A DNA stretch of 64,000 nucleotides from Mitsuaria sp. WAJ17 (GCF_014174515.1 NZ_JACJUG010000003.1:186001-250000); one strand, 5' to 3'; positions 44,490 through 53,219 are shown, counted from the first letter of the stretch. The notes: generated from the sequence alone by a model not told the origin. Numbers and translations: made by a program.

Positions 44490-45269
44490 CTACTCGGGGA
44501 TCTGGTATTGCGCCGAGCCCATGAGGTCGATGCCGCACTGCAGGTTCTCGGCCCAGTCAATGAAGTCCTTGACCGCCGGGCCCGCCATGGGGGCGCCATG
44601 CTGGGGCACGATCATGGCGATGTCCAGCTGACGCACCATGGCAGCCCACAGGCGCATGACCTTGTTGCTGACCATGTAGCGGCGGTGGAAACCCTCCATG
44701 CGGCGCAGGTGCGGGCCCAGGTCGGTGACGGTTTTCTCGGGGTTCAGGTCGGTGCCGATGGACGCACCCAGGTCGCCCGAGAAGAGGATGCGGCTGACCG
44801 GGTCATAGAACTGAAAATTGCCCTCGGAGTGCAAGAAGTGGGCCGGCAGGGCGATGAGGTCGAACCTGGCGTTGCCCTCACCCAGGCGCAGGCGCTGGCC
44901 GGGGTCGGGGATGCCCACGATGCGGCCCACGGTCTTGCCGGGCTTGCAGAAGTGCGGCGCGAAGCGCTCCCAGATGCGCGAGATGTAGACGGTGGCGCTG
45001 GTGGCCGTCATCCAGCGGTCCAGCGAAGCAATGATGTCCGGATCCGCATGCGAGGCCAGGATGGCCGCCAGCTTGTGCGGCGGGAAGTGCTGGGACATGC
45101 CCAGGTAGAGCTCGTTGTAGGCGAGGTTGCCGCCCGGGTCGATGATGCAGCCCGTGCCCTTGTTGACGATCAGGAACTGGTTGGACTGGACCGCCTCGCC
45201 ATCTTCTTCGCTCAGCTTTGCGAACATCAGACAGACGTGATCGTCCTTGCGGAACAACTCGATGGCCAC
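44490..45269 (-). CDS. Oxygen-binding di-iron MBL-fold protein (ODP-like)
   Basis: A 259-residue MBL-fold protein like the oxygen-binding diiron proteins found as stand-alone genes or next to chemoreceptors. The metal ligands follow the flavodiiron pattern (ILASHADPDIIASLDRW, PAHFLHSEGN, FSGDLG and PQHGAP), with two Asp in place of Glu/His differences. It has no flavodoxin domain. Such proteins bind dioxygen rather than reduce it; the role here is inferred. There are two methyl-accepting chemotaxis proteins 4 to 10 kb away, but not in the same operon. Confidence 0.75.
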   Translation of the reverse strand: MAIELFRKDDHVCLMFAKLSEEDGEAVQSNQFLIVNKGTGCIIDPGGNLAYNELYLGMSQHFPPHKLAAILASHADPDIIASLDRWMTATSATVYISRIWERFAPHFCKPGKTVGRIVGIPDPGQRLRLGEGNARFDLIALPAHFLHSEGNFQFYDPVSRILFSGDLGASIGTDLNPEKTVTDLGPHLRRMEGFHRRYMVSNKVMRLWAAMVRQLDIAMIVPQHGAPMAGPAVKDFIDWAENLQCGIDLMGSAQYQIPE

Positions 45270-45376
45270 GGGCTCTCTCCCTGCTTTGGATGAGCCCCTA
45301 CTCTAGGTGGGGGAGTGTGGCTGTGGCTTGAGGCACCTCAAGACGCGCGGCGAATTCTTGGCCTGGATCAAGAAAT

Positions 45377-45400
45377 GCCGGGCCTTTTGACGGGCCCGGC
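45377..45400 (-). terminator. Terminator of the third M56 gene
   Basis: On the minus strand an 8-bp stem GCCGGGCC / GGCCCGGC with loop CGTCAAAA is followed by ATTTCTT, about 32 bp after the stop of the M56 gene. Confidence 0.65.
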
Positions 45401-45431
45401 CTCGATCCGGCGGGGCCGCTGACGGTCAGGC

Positions 45432-46727
45432 TTAGAGGGCTGCCGTCTTCTGCACCGGCAGCTGTCCCGGGGGCAGGGGCTGGGCCAGGATGTCGATCCG
45501 CAAGGCGCGGCCGGCCTCATTGACGTCCACCCGGATCGGCTGCCCGGCCTTGAACGACAGGCGGGGCTGGGCCACCAGGGTCAGGGGCTGACCCTGCTCC
45601 AGTTTCAGGAGCATGTGATAGCGGTCGCCTGCCTCAGCCCAGGTCGTGATGCCGATGCGCAGGGGGGGGCCGGATTGCTCACCGGTGTCGCTGCTGAATT
45701 CCACGGCCGCGGCCTGCCCCTCGTGCACCAGCAGGCGGGGCTGGCCCAGCAGGGCTGCGCCCTCATGGACAGTCAGGCTGAGATCGACGGTCGTTGCTGC
45801 CGCCTGCTGATCCTGGGCCTGGACGCCATAGCCGAGGCCCGTCAGCAGCGCGACACAGAGGCCGGCGCCCAGACGGGCACGCCAGCGGCGGGGGGCATGC
45901 AGGGGGTGGGTCTTGAGCATCAGGATTCTCCTTTTGAGTGGATGGCAGTCTTGCCAAGAAGCGGCCAGGGCAGGCCAGGCTGCCTCGGCATCGGGGGCCT
46001 GACCGGCCTTGAGCAGGGCGTGCGCATAATGCGCCAGGTCCTGGGCACTGGCCTGCTGCAGCACGAGGGCGTCGCAGGCCAGTTCCTGGTCCTGGGCGAA
46101 GCGGTGCAGCGCCCACCAGGCCAGGGGGTTGAACCAGTGCAGGCAGGCCAGCGTGCGGGCGAGCAGGGTCCAGGCGTTGTCGCCGCGGCGGGCATGCGCG
46201 GCCTCGTGGCCGAGCACCAGGGCCTGCTCGGCCGGCGTGAAACGCTGCTCGAAGTCAGCCGGCAGGACCAGGCGTGGCCGCCACAGGCCGATCAGCGCAG
46301 GGCTGCAGCCGGCCTGGCTGCGCCAGGGCAGCGCGCGGCGGTCCAGTTGCTGCAGCACGCGGCCATGGGCCCGCCATTGCAGCAGCAGCAGGGCCGCGAC
46401 GCCGGACAGCCAGCCCAGCACCAGCAGCGCTGGCCACGCTTCGCCCTGGGCGGAGGCAGGCTCCGCGCGCCAGGGCAGTTGCGCGGCCGATTGCGCCAGG
46501 CTCAGCACGGCCAGGTGCGGCTGGGCGGTGGGGGCGGGCAGCAGCAGTCCCAGCAGGCCCAGGGGCAGGGCGATCCAGGCGGCATGCACGGCACGTGGGC
46601 CGGCGGCACGCATCAGCAAGGGGCGCAGCAGGCCCAGGAGCAGCAGGGCGAGGCTGAGGAAGGCGGTGCTTCGGGCCAGGCCGTGAAGGACGGCGCTCGC
46701 CTCCAGCCAGGGCAGGACAGGGCTCAA
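45432..46727 (-). CDS. M56 metalloprotease 3 (BlaR1-like), TTG start
   Basis: A 431-residue membrane metalloprotease of the BlaR1/MecR1 group. About four membrane helices hold the zinc motif HEAAH (LVLGHEAAHARRGDN). A conserved LACDALVLQQ block and HPLKRRILMLK follow, then a single helix (residues 270-290) into a periplasmic beta-rich C-terminal domain of about 130 residues. The start is inferred: TTG 46727 lies eight bases past GGAGAG and overlaps the upstream M56 stop (TTGA), and no ATG fits. Its sensor domain is unlike that of the other M56 genes here. It is last in the BlaI-2 operon. Confidence 0.78.
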   Translation of the reverse strand: MSPVLPWLEASAVLHGLARSTAFLSLALLLLGLLRPLLMRAAGPRAVHAAWIALPLGLLGLLLPAPTAQPHLAVLSLAQSAAQLPWRAEPASAQGEAWPALLVLGWLSGVAALLLLQWRAHGRVLQQLDRRALPWRSQAGCSPALIGLWRPRLVLPADFEQRFTPAEQALVLGHEAAHARRGDNAWTLLARTLACLHWFNPLAWWALHRFAQDQELACDALVLQQASAQDLAHYAHALLKAGQAPDAEAAWPALAASWQDCHPLKRRILMLKTHPLHAPRRWRARLGAGLCVALLTGLGYGVQAQDQQAAATTVDLSLTVHEGAALLGQPRLLVHEGQAAAVEFSSDTGEQSGPPLRIGITTWAEAGDRYHMLLKLEQGQPLTLVAQPRLSFKAGQPIRVDVNEAGRALRIDILAQPLPPGQLPVQKTAAL

Positions 46728-48253
46728 GGCTGCTCTCCGCGGGCCTGGCGCCAGGCCTTGTCCTGGGCCCTCAGCGCCGAACGGTCCCGGCTGCGTTCCT
46801 CGATGTGGCCGGCCATCTGCGCCAGCTGCTCCGGGCTCATGCTGGCGACCTGCTTGCGGTACAGGGCCTGGAAGCCATCCCCGCGGGGATCCTCCATGCG
46901 CAGGCCGACCTGGGCCTGGACCACCTCCTGCGGGCCGCCGGGCAGACGGGCCATGAGGCTGGTCTGGCCCTTGCCCAGCTGCATGGGCTGCAGCTCGGTG
47001 AGCGTCTTCCTGCAGTCCTTGTCCAGGATCTCGCTCTGAGGCCGGAACTCGCCGCCGGGGAAGCGGTAGAGGTGCAGGCCCAGGCACCAGTCCTTCATGG
47101 GCACCACCAGCTGCATCTGGGCGTAGGTGTCCTGCAGCGTGTGGGCAAAGGCGAAGACCGCGTCCTTGTGCTGCCAGCCTTCCTGCCCCTGCTGGCTGTC
47201 CAGCTGCACGACCAGGCCCAGGGGGGGCACGCCCATGACGGCCGACTCCCGCTCCAGAAACTGCATCATCCGCTCATAAGCTTCGTTGGCCGACACCGGC
47301 TGTGCCGCACGGGCCAGCAGCGTCACGCCCAGGCACAGGCCCAGCGCGCTGCCCCGGCCCAGCAGGCGCTGCCACCTCGGACGGCGATGCAGGCGCAGGC
47401 CTTTCACCCGCTCCAGCAACGGATGGCGATGGGCCCAGCCGGTGCTCAGCACGGGCAGTGCACGCTGGGGATGGGACTTCAGCAAGGCAGTCACATAGGT
47501 CTTCACAAGGGTCTCCTCTCCTGGGTGATGGGTCTGGGGTTGATTCAGTACGGCGGCATCGCAGGCCAGCTCCTGGTCCAGGCGCATGGCGCGCAGCGCC
47601 CACCAGGCCAGCGGGTTGAACCATTGCAGGACCAGCAAGCCGGCGGCCAGCAGGTTCCAGGCGTTGTCGTGGCGGCGGGCATGCACGGCCTCGTGGGCAA
47701 GGATCAGGGCCTGCTCGCGGGCGCTGAAGCGCTGCTCGAAGTCCATGGGCAGCACCAGGCGGGCCTGCAGCAGTCCCATCAGGGCGGGGCTCGCGCCGGC
47801 TGGGGCTTGCCAGGCGCGGTCCAGTCGCCGCAGCCCGCGGGTGAAGCGGCGCTGGCGGCGCACCAGCAGGATCAGCAAGCTGCCGGCGCCCAGGCTCCAG
47901 AGCCCGAGCATCAGGGCCGGCGCCGCGGCGCGTCGAGAGGCCAGGCCTGCGAAGCGGGCCGGCGGTGAGGCCGAGCTGGCCCCTGCCAGGCCCTCGCTGA
48001 CGGGCGAGGCACCCGGCCAGCCGGGCACCACCCGCTCCAGCATTTGCACCGGAACCGGCAAGACCTGACCCCGCACCATGCGGGGCAGCGCTGGGCTCAG
48101 CATCATCAGCGGCACCAGCAGCCAGGCCAGGTAGACAGCGCCGGCGTCCAGCAGGCGCCGCAGCACTGGCCGCAGCAGGGCCAGCAGCAGCACGGCGGCG
48201 CTGAACAGCAGGGTCTGCGCGGGCAGCAGTTGGGTCCAGGCGGCCTCAGTCAT
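46724..48253 (-). CDS. M56 metalloprotease 2 (BlaR1-like)
   Basis: A 509-residue membrane protease in the same operon: membrane helices, zinc motif HEAVH (ILAHEAVHARRHDN), LDQELACDAAVLNQ, then a periplasmic C-terminal region (about residues 300-509) of unknown fold that has a Cys pair (MKDWCLGL and DKDCRKTL). Start ATG 48253 was chosen over ATG 48259 because GGGAG lies seven bases upstream; it overlaps blaI-2 by eight bases. It should sense an envelope signal and cleave the BlaI-type repressor. A recurrent 14-mer lies inside it (48058-48071). Confidence 0.82.
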   Translation of the reverse strand: MTEAAWTQLLPAQTLLFSAAVLLLALLRPVLRRLLDAGAVYLAWLLVPLMMLSPALPRMVRGQVLPVPVQMLERVVPGWPGASPVSEGLAGASSASPPARFAGLASRRAAAPALMLGLWSLGAGSLLILLVRRQRRFTRGLRRLDRAWQAPAGASPALMGLLQARLVLPMDFEQRFSAREQALILAHEAVHARRHDNAWNLLAAGLLVLQWFNPLAWWALRAMRLDQELACDAAVLNQPQTHHPGEETLVKTYVTALLKSHPQRALPVLSTGWAHRHPLLERVKGLRLHRRPRWQRLLGRGSALGLCLGVTLLARAAQPVSANEAYERMMQFLERESAVMGVPPLGLVVQLDSQQGQEGWQHKDAVFAFAHTLQDTYAQMQLVVPMKDWCLGLHLYRFPGGEFRPQSEILDKDCRKTLTELQPMQLGKGQTSLMARLPGGPQEVVQAQVGLRMEDPRGDGFQALYRKQVASMSPEQLAQMAGHIEERSRDRSALRAQDKAWRQARGEQP

Positions 48254-48611
48254 TCTCATGCTCCCGGATCAGTTGCTTGAGGGCCTGGAGGTCGGCCTCG
48301 CTGAGCTTGCGCTCGGACGAGAACTGCGCCACCAGGGGCGCCAGGCTGCCACCGAAGAGGCGGTCCAGCAGGCCCATGCTCTGGCGCTTGAGCCAGTGTT
48401 CGCGCTGCAGCACGGGGCTGTAGAGGTAGCGCCGGCCGTCCTTCTCGGCGCTGATGGCGCCCTTGTTGAGCAGGCGATTGAGCAGCGTCTTGATGGTGGC
48501 CAGCTGCCAGTCCTGGCGATCCTGCAGAGCTGCTGCGATGTCGTCCGTGCTCTGCGGGGCGTGGCCCCACAGCACTTCCATGATCTGGGCTTCGGCTTCG
48601 CTGATGTTCAT
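48246..48611 (-). CDS. BlaI/MecI/CopY-family repressor 2
   Basis: A 121-residue winged-helix repressor: ISEAEAQIMEVLWG, then ATIKTLLNRLLNKGAISAEKDG (recognition helix and wing) and a C-terminal dimer segment (GLLDRLFGGSLAPLVAQF). It heads a three-gene operon with two M56 proteases that overlap. The inverted repeat immediately upstream is its likely operator, so it should repress its own operon. ATG 48611 was chosen over an upstream in-frame start lying in the operator. Confidence 0.87.
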   Translation of the reverse strand: MNISEAEAQIMEVLWGHAPQSTDDIAAALQDRQDWQLATIKTLLNRLLNKGAISAEKDGRRYLYSPVLQREHWLKRQSMGLLDRLFGGSLAPLVAQFSSERKLSEADLQALKQLIREHEND

Positions 48612-48616
48612 GGTTG

Positions 48617-48657
48617 GATTACGGTTGTAAACGTCGATATTGTTTACGTGTGTAATC
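48617..48657. promoter_or_regulatory. Candidate BlaI-2 operator
   Basis: Two nested inverted pairs upstream of blaI-2: GATTAC (48617-48622) with GTAATC (48652-48657), and GTAAAC (48627-48632) with GTTTAC (48642-48647). The TTGTAA-like half-sites recall the TACA/TGTA core of BlaI/MecI operators. Confidence 0.6.
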
Positions 48658-48711
48658 GAAAGGAGCAAGCAGGGCCCGCTAGGGATTTACCCGATCATGG
48701 AGCGGACATGC

Positions 48712-48737
48712 AAAGGCCCGCCGAGGGGCGGGCCTTT
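48712..48737 (-). terminator. Strong hairpin before blaI-2, after the TonB-domain gene
   Basis: An 11-bp perfect stem (AAAGGCCCGCC / GGCGGGCCTTT, loop GAGG) lies 84 bp past the TonB-domain stop. A second 10-bp hairpin (AAGACCGTCC / GGACGGTCTT) at 48788-48811 is nearer the stop. Neither has a strong T tract; together they probably end the minus-strand transcript of the MCP/TonB pair. Confidence 0.6.
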
Positions 48738-48821
48738 GGGAGCGGGGAGCCTTGGCGCTTGCATGCGCCAAGCCCTGACGCTGGCAGAAGACCGTCCGCA
48801 GGGACGGTCTTCTGTCCGGCG

Positions 48822-49184
48822 TCAGTCCTCGTTCTTGAAGACGAGCTTGACTTCGTGGGTCTGCTTTTCGCCCGTGGCTTCGAAGCGCCATTCCATCAGC
48901 GCATTGGTCACCGCGCGGTCGAAGATGCGCTTGGGCTCGGCTTCCAGGATCTCGACGCCGGTGACCTTGCCCTCGGCATCGATCAGCAGCTTGGCCTTGA
49001 CGCTGCCGGCGTTCACGCCCTTCTGCGTGGCCTCGCGCGGGAACTCGGGCGGCACCTTCTTGATGACCTTGGGGCTGGCGTGGGCCGCGACGCTCAGCAG
49101 GGCGGCCCCCGCGAAGGCCAGCAGCCAGCGGGAGATGCCGGTCTTGTCGAACATGGAGTTGATGGCCTTGCGCTTCATCTGCAT
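48822..49184 (-). CDS. Secreted TonB-C-terminal-domain protein
   Basis: A 120-residue protein: signal peptide (about residues 1-29, AGAALLSVAAHASP), then a TonB_C domain with PEFPREATQKGVNAGSVKAKLLIDAEG and ILEAEPKRIFDRAVTNALMEWRF. There is no membrane anchor or Pro-rich span, so it is not a classic TonB; such single-domain proteins occur near M56 proteases. ATG 49184 follows CCAGGGGAAACC, which supports it over ATG 49211. It begins 23 bp after the chemoreceptor stop, so the pair is probably cotranscribed. Confidence 0.8.
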   Translation of the reverse strand: MQMKRKAINSMFDKTGISRWLLAFAGAALLSVAAHASPKVIKKVPPEFPREATQKGVNAGSVKAKLLIDAEGKVTGVEILEAEPKRIFDRAVTNALMEWRFEATGEKQTHEVKLVFKNED

Positions 49185-49207
49185 GGTTTCCCCTGGAAAG
49201 TGTTGGT

Positions 49208-50758
49208 TCATGTGCCGGTACGGAAGAAGTCTACGGCCTGCAGCAGGCGCGAGGAGCTGTCTGTCAGGGCCTCGGTGGAGCGGCTCAGTTCGCTCACCAG
49301 GCTGGCATTCTGCTGGGTGCTGCGGTCCAGTTCGTTCATGGCCTGGTTGACCACGCCCACGCCGGAGGCCTGCTCTTGGGCGGAGTGCGAGATCTCCTCA
49401 ATCAACTGGCCCATGTTGTTGACTTCATCGACCACGCTGCGGATCGTGGCGCCGGCATTGTTGACGTGGCCGGTGCCCTGCTCCACGCGGACTGAGGACT
49501 CCTGGATCAGGACCTTGATCTCCTTGGCCGCGGCAGCCGCGCGCGAGGCCAGCGCCCGCACTTCCGAGGCCACCACCGCGAAGCCCTTGCCATGCTCGCC
49601 CGCGCGGGCGGCTTCCACGGCGGCGTTCAGGGCCAGGATGTTGGTCTGGAAGGCGATGCCGTCAATCACGCCGATGATGTCACCGATCTTCTTCGAGCTG
49701 GCGCTGATCTCCTGCATGGTCTCGACGACCTGGGCCACGGCATTGCCACCGGCCGAGGCCGACTGGCGGGCCTTGCCGGCAATGGTGGCGGCCTTGCGGG
49801 TCAGCTCGCTGGCGCCACTGAGGTTGGCGGCAATCTCTTCCACCGAGGCGGCCGTGGTCTGCAGATTCGAGGCCGAACGGGCGGTGCGTTCCGAGAGGTT
49901 GTTGTTGCCGCCAGCGATCTCGCCTGAGTTCTGGGCCACCTCGCGGGCGGCGGTGCTCACGCTGCTGACCACGCCCCGCAGGGCCCGCTGCATCTCCTGC
50001 ATGGCGTCCAACATCTGCCCGAGCTCGTCGCGGCCCATGGCTCGGATGTCGTGGGTCAGGTCGCCCTGGCTGATGGCCTCGGCCGCGCTGCGAGCCTCAT
50101 GGACTGGCACGATGATGCTGCGCGTGATCAGCAGGCCCCCGCCAGCGCCCAGCACCACGGCGGCGATCACCAGCACCACGGTGATGATCACCGAGTTGCG
50201 GGCCAGCTCGCCGCCGGAGATGGCGAGGTCGTGGGCGGCGTCGAACTGCAGGTTCACCAGCTGCTTGAGGCCGTCCTGGTAGGCCTGCTGGGCGGGGCGG
50301 ACGTCGGTGATCAGGCTTTCGCGGGCCTCGTCGGGGCTGCCGTCGGCCTGGATCTTGAGAAACTTGGCGACCGAGGCGAAGAACTTGGCCTGGCGCTCCT
50401 TGACGCTGTTGAGGACCTCGGTCTCCTTGGGCGTGTCGATCAACTGCTGCAGGGCGCCCAGCTGCTTGTCGATCTCCTGAAGGGCGCCGTCGATGGCGGC
50501 TTTCTGCTTCTTGATCTGACGGGCTTCGTCCAGCAGCAGCAGATCGCGGGAGGCCCGGGCAATGATGTTGACGTTGCCCTCCAGGGCATTGGCTGCGGAA
50601 ATTTTGACCAGGCTCTGGTTGGCGGTGCGATCCAGATCCTTGGACAGCCGGTTGGCGCTGTTGGCGCCATAGGCACCGATGATCACCAGCAGCACGATCA
50701 GCAGGCCATAGCTGAGAGAAAGGCGCTGGCTGATGCGCAGGCTTGTCAAAAAGCTCAT
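49208..50758 (-). CDS. Methyl-accepting chemotaxis protein 1
   Basis: A 516-residue chemoreceptor. Two membrane helices (about residues 10-32 and 188-212) bracket a helical four-helix-bundle-type periplasmic sensor. A HAMP domain follows (about 212-265), then the cytoplasmic signalling coiled coil with the conserved hairpin tip [20 protein letters not shown]. No C-terminal pentapeptide for CheR/CheB docking. GAGGAC is well placed before ATG 50758. The ligand is unknown. A TonB-domain gene follows in the same operon. Confidence 0.92.
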   Translation of the reverse strand: MSFLTSLRISQRLSLSYGLLIVLLVIIGAYGANSANRLSKDLDRTANQSLVKISAANALEGNVNIIARASRDLLLLDEARQIKKQKAAIDGALQEIDKQLGALQQLIDTPKETEVLNSVKERQAKFFASVAKFLKIQADGSPDEARESLITDVRPAQQAYQDGLKQLVNLQFDAAHDLAISGGELARNSVIITVVLVIAAVVLGAGGGLLITRSIIVPVHEARSAAEAISQGDLTHDIRAMGRDELGQMLDAMQEMQRALRGVVSSVSTAAREVAQNSGEIAGGNNNLSERTARSASNLQTTAASVEEIAANLSGASELTRKAATIAGKARQSASAGGNAVAQVVETMQEISASSKKIGDIIGVIDGIAFQTNILALNAAVEAARAGEHGKGFAVVASEVRALASRAAAAAKEIKVLIQESSVRVEQGTGHVNNAGATIRSVVDEVNNMGQLIEEISHSAQEQASGVGVVNQAMNELDRSTQQNASLVSELSRSTEALTDSSSRLLQAVDFFRTGT

Positions 50759-50960
50759 TTTCTTGTCCTCGCGGTTGGCGCCCTGGAGGCGCAGGTTCAG
50801 GCCTCCAGGACCGGCGCGGAATGCTGGCGGGACCGGTGCCGCATTGAGCCGTGCCTGTGTCCGATTGTGTCGGCAGCGCCCGCTCTTTTGGGTGGGGCAA
50901 ATGGGCCTGATTTGATGCGCATTTCGCGGTCCGCGGGCAAATATGCCGCGTGCCGGACGC

Positions 50961-51593
50961 TTACTCGAGCTGCAAACCGAGGCTCTCCGGGTTACCCCTG
51001 CCCTGCCGGATGAGCACGGGTTCATCGCCGCTGAGGTCGATCACGGTGGTGGGTTGCATGGGGCAGGCGCCGGCATCGATGATGGCCTGCAGTTGGCGGT
51101 CGAAGCGCTCGCTGATCTCGTGGGCGTCATTCAGGGGCTGCTCCTCGCCGGGTGGGATGAGGGTGGTGGCCAGCAGGGGCTGGCCCAGCAGCTCCAGCAG
51201 GTCCAGCGTGACCCGGTGGTCCGGCACGCGCAGGCCTATGGTGCGCCGCGAAGGATGCGAGACGCGGCGCGGCACTTCCTTGGTGGCCTCGAGGATGAAG
51301 GTGAAGGGCCCTGGCGTGGCGTTCTTCAGCAGGCGGTACTGCTTGTTATCGACCCGGGCGTAGGTAGCCAGCTCGCTGAGGTCGCGGCACAGCAGGGTCA
51401 GGTGGTGCTTCTCATCGACCCCACGCACGCGGCGCAGTGCATCCGCCGCGGCCTTGTCGTCCAGGTGGCAGACCAGGGCATAGCTGGAGTCCGTGGGGAT
51501 GGCGACCACGCCGCCGGCATGCAGGATCTGCACGGCCTGGCGCAGGAAGCGGGGTTGGGGGTTGTCCGGGTGGACTTCAAAGAATTGGGCCAT
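50961..51593 (-). CDS. yciO: YciO/Sua5-family protein
   Basis: A 210-residue YrdC-domain protein like YciO, a relative of L-threonylcarbamoyladenylate synthase. The signature [10 protein letters not shown] replaces the PTDTVYGL of true Tsa[19 protein letters not shown] and [17 protein letters not shown] follow, with [11 protein letters not shown] at the nucleotide site. YciO proteins are thought to have weak or alternative TC-AMP activity. It stands between the TonB-like and chemoreceptor genes on the same strand with 79 to 203 bp gaps. Confidence 0.85.
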   Translation of the reverse strand: MAQFFEVHPDNPQPRFLRQAVQILHAGGVVAIPTDSSYALVCHLDDKAAADALRRVRGVDEKHHLTLLCRDLSELATYARVDNKQYRLLKNATPGPFTFILEATKEVPRRVSHPSRRTIGLRVPDHRVTLDLLELLGQPLLATTLIPPGEEQPLNDAHEISERFDRQLQAIIDAGACPMQPTTVIDLSGDEPVLIRQGRGNPESLGLQLE

Positions 51594-51672
51594 GGCGGCA
51601 TTGTGTGCCTCCCATGGCCCGTGGGTGTGGCGGGAATGCCGCGCGTCTGGCGCGGACTTGCCCGGGGACAGT

Positions 51673-52059
51673 TCAGTCGAAGGTGAACTTGAAGTGCTGC
51701 TCGACCTCCAGGCCGCTCTTGGGTGGCGAGCAGACGTAGCGGCTGATGGCCGCGCGCACAGGCTCGCGCAGAAGGGGCTCGCCGCTCACGCGGATGTTGA
51801 CGGGCTGGCCCTTGGCATTGATCTCGTAGACCGCAGTCAGCGAGAACTCGCCCTTGACATCCAGCTCGGGAATCTCGGGGCGCTGCATCTGCGGGCAGAC
51901 CTGGGAGGCGGTCAGGGGTGGTGCCGTGGGGGCCTGCGACGGGGCCGGGTCGGCCCGCAAGGCCTGGACTGCGCCGGCGGCAAGCAGGGCTGCCGCGCAC
52001 AGGCCCAGGCGGCCGAACTGGCGGCGCCACAGGGGCAGTGTTGATTGGGTCTTCAGCAT
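51673..52059 (-). CDS. TonB-domain protein, 3' part of a split M56 gene
   Basis: A 128-residue protein: membrane segment (about residues 14-36), then Pro/Ala linker and a TonB_C-like domain (PEIPELDVKGEFSLTAVYEI...VSGEPLLREPVRAAISRYVC) with Cys residues in CPQM and YVCSPP. It lies in the same frame as the upstream M56 gene, separated only by the TAG at 52186-52188 and 42 further codons, and aligns with the equivalent region of M56 protease 3. AGGAGA lies 8 bases upstream of ATG 52059, so it could be translated independently. Real gene or remnant is open. Confidence 0.6.
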   Translation of the reverse strand: MLKTQSTLPLWRRQFGRLGLCAAALLAAGAVQALRADPAPSQAPTAPPLTASQVCPQMQRPEIPELDVKGEFSLTAVYEINAKGQPVNIRVSGEPLLREPVRAAISRYVCSPPKSGLEVEQHFKFTFD

Positions 52060-52185
52060 GGCGATTCTCTCCTTCAGGGGATGGGTGTGCTGCCAGGCCG
52101 AGGCAGCGATCGGTACTGCGCAAGCGGGGGATGGGGTGAATTGGGCGTCGGCCTTGAGCAGGGCCTGTGCATAGCTGCGCCATTG

Positions 52186-52854
52186 CTAGGGCTGCTGCCG
52201 CAGCAGGGTGGCATCGCAGGCCAGCTCCTGGTCCTGCCGCAGGGCCGGCAGGGCCCACCACAACAGCGGGTTGAACCAGGCAAGGGCCTGCACCAGGGCA
52301 GCGAAAAGGCGCACGGCGTTGTCATGGCGGCGGGCGTGCAGGGCCTCGTGAGCCAGCACCCAGCCGCGCTCCTGTGGTGTGAAGCGCTCCTCGAAGTCCA
52401 GTGGCAGCAGCAGGCGCGGCCGCCATGCGCCGACCAGGCCAGGCGAGCTGCCGCGCGGCGTGCGCAGGCAATCCTGCGGGTCCAGGGGCAGGCCTCTCAT
52501 GAAGCGCCAATGCTGCAGCCCGTGCCAGGCTGTCACCAGGAGCGCGCCTGACACCCACAGCAGGGCCCAGGCGAGCACCGGGACCGAGGCTGCTTGCGTG
52601 CTGGCATCCATTGAATTCCGTGCCACCTGCCAGGCCGCCGGCGCCAGCTGCAGGCGCGGCAGGCCGGTCTCCGGCAGCACGGCGCAGGCCATGCACAGCA
52701 GAGGCAGCAGCCACAACGCATAGGCCTCCTGCGCGCCGGCGAAGCGGCGCAGGGGGCGCCTCAGCAGGACCACCGCAAGCAGTCCCAGGCTCAGGCCGAG
52801 ATGCGCCTGCCACAGGCCCTGCACCAGGGCGTCAAGACAGGCGTCAGCGTTCAT
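52186..52854 (-). CDS. M56 metalloprotease 1 (BlaR1-like), truncated by an amber codon
   Basis: A 222-residue membrane protease fragment with several helices, HEALH (VLAHEALHARRHDN) and LRQDQELACDATLLRQQP. Then TAG (52186-52188) occurs where M56 protease 3 has QASAQDLAHYAHALLK. The frame stays open and resumes with the same sequence (QWRSYAQALLKA...HPLKERIAMLKT), so the gene was probably a full-length M56 of about 393 residues fused to the TonB-like domain. A nonsense mutation, read-through or sequencing error could explain it. It overlaps blaI-1 by 11 bases. Confidence 0.75.
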   Translation of the reverse strand: MNADACLDALVQGLWQAHLGLSLGLLAVVLLRRPLRRFAGAQEAYALWLLPLLCMACAVLPETGLPRLQLAPAAWQVARNSMDASTQAASVPVLAWALLWVSGALLVTAWHGLQHWRFMRGLPLDPQDCLRTPRGSSPGLVGAWRPRLLLPLDFEERFTPQERGWVLAHEALHARRHDNAVRLFAALVQALAWFNPLLWWALPALRQDQELACDATLLRQQP

Positions 52855-53215
52855 CGTCGTGCTCCTTCAGCAGCCGCCGCAGGGCCTCTGCATCTTCGGC
52901 ACTCAGCTTGCGTTGCGCCGAGAAATGGGCGACGAGGGGCGACAGCCGACCCCCGAACACCCGGTCCAGCAGACCCATGGATTCGCTGCCCTCCCACTGG
53001 GCGCGGTCAATCAGCGGCTCATAGAGGTAGCGGCGGCCCTCGCGCTGGGCCTGCACCGCGCCCTTGTTGAGCAGGCGGTTCAGCAGGGTCTTGACGGTGC
53101 CCAGCTGCCAGCCGGCCTCGGCGGGCAGCGCGGCGAGGATGTCCTCGGCGCTGAGCGGGTGCTGGCCCCAGAGGGCCTGCATGATCTGGGATTCGGCGTC
53201 GGAAATGGTGCCCAT
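52844..53215 (-). CDS. BlaI/MecI/CopY-family repressor 1
   Basis: A 123-residue winged-helix repressor: ISDAESQIMQALWGQHPLSA, then GTVKTLLNRLLNKGAVQAQR and GLLDRVFGGRLSPLVAHF. It is close to the other BlaI of the window. It overlaps the M56 protease 1 gene by 11 bp. ATG 53215 is preferred over an upstream start lying in the operator. It should be the partner repressor cleaved on M56 activation; the split M56 may uncouple it. Confidence 0.86.
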   Translation of the reverse strand: MGTISDAESQIMQALWGQHPLSAEDILAALPAEAGWQLGTVKTLLNRLLNKGAVQAQREGRRYLYEPLIDRAQWEGSESMGLLDRVFGGRLSPLVAHFSAQRKLSAEDAEALRRLLKEHDDER

Positions 53216-53219
53216 GATT

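Noticed and set aside
52186-52188. Pyrrolysine or other programmed amber decoding at the split M56 gene
   Set aside because: No pyl genes or amber-context signals are seen here, and such decoding is rare in this phylum. A point mutation or read error is simpler; left as an open question in the finding.
45432-53215. Beta-lactam resistance island
   Set aside because: BlaI and M56 genes suggest it, but no beta-lactamase or altered penicillin-binding protein is present, and the sensor domains are not penicillin-binding folds.
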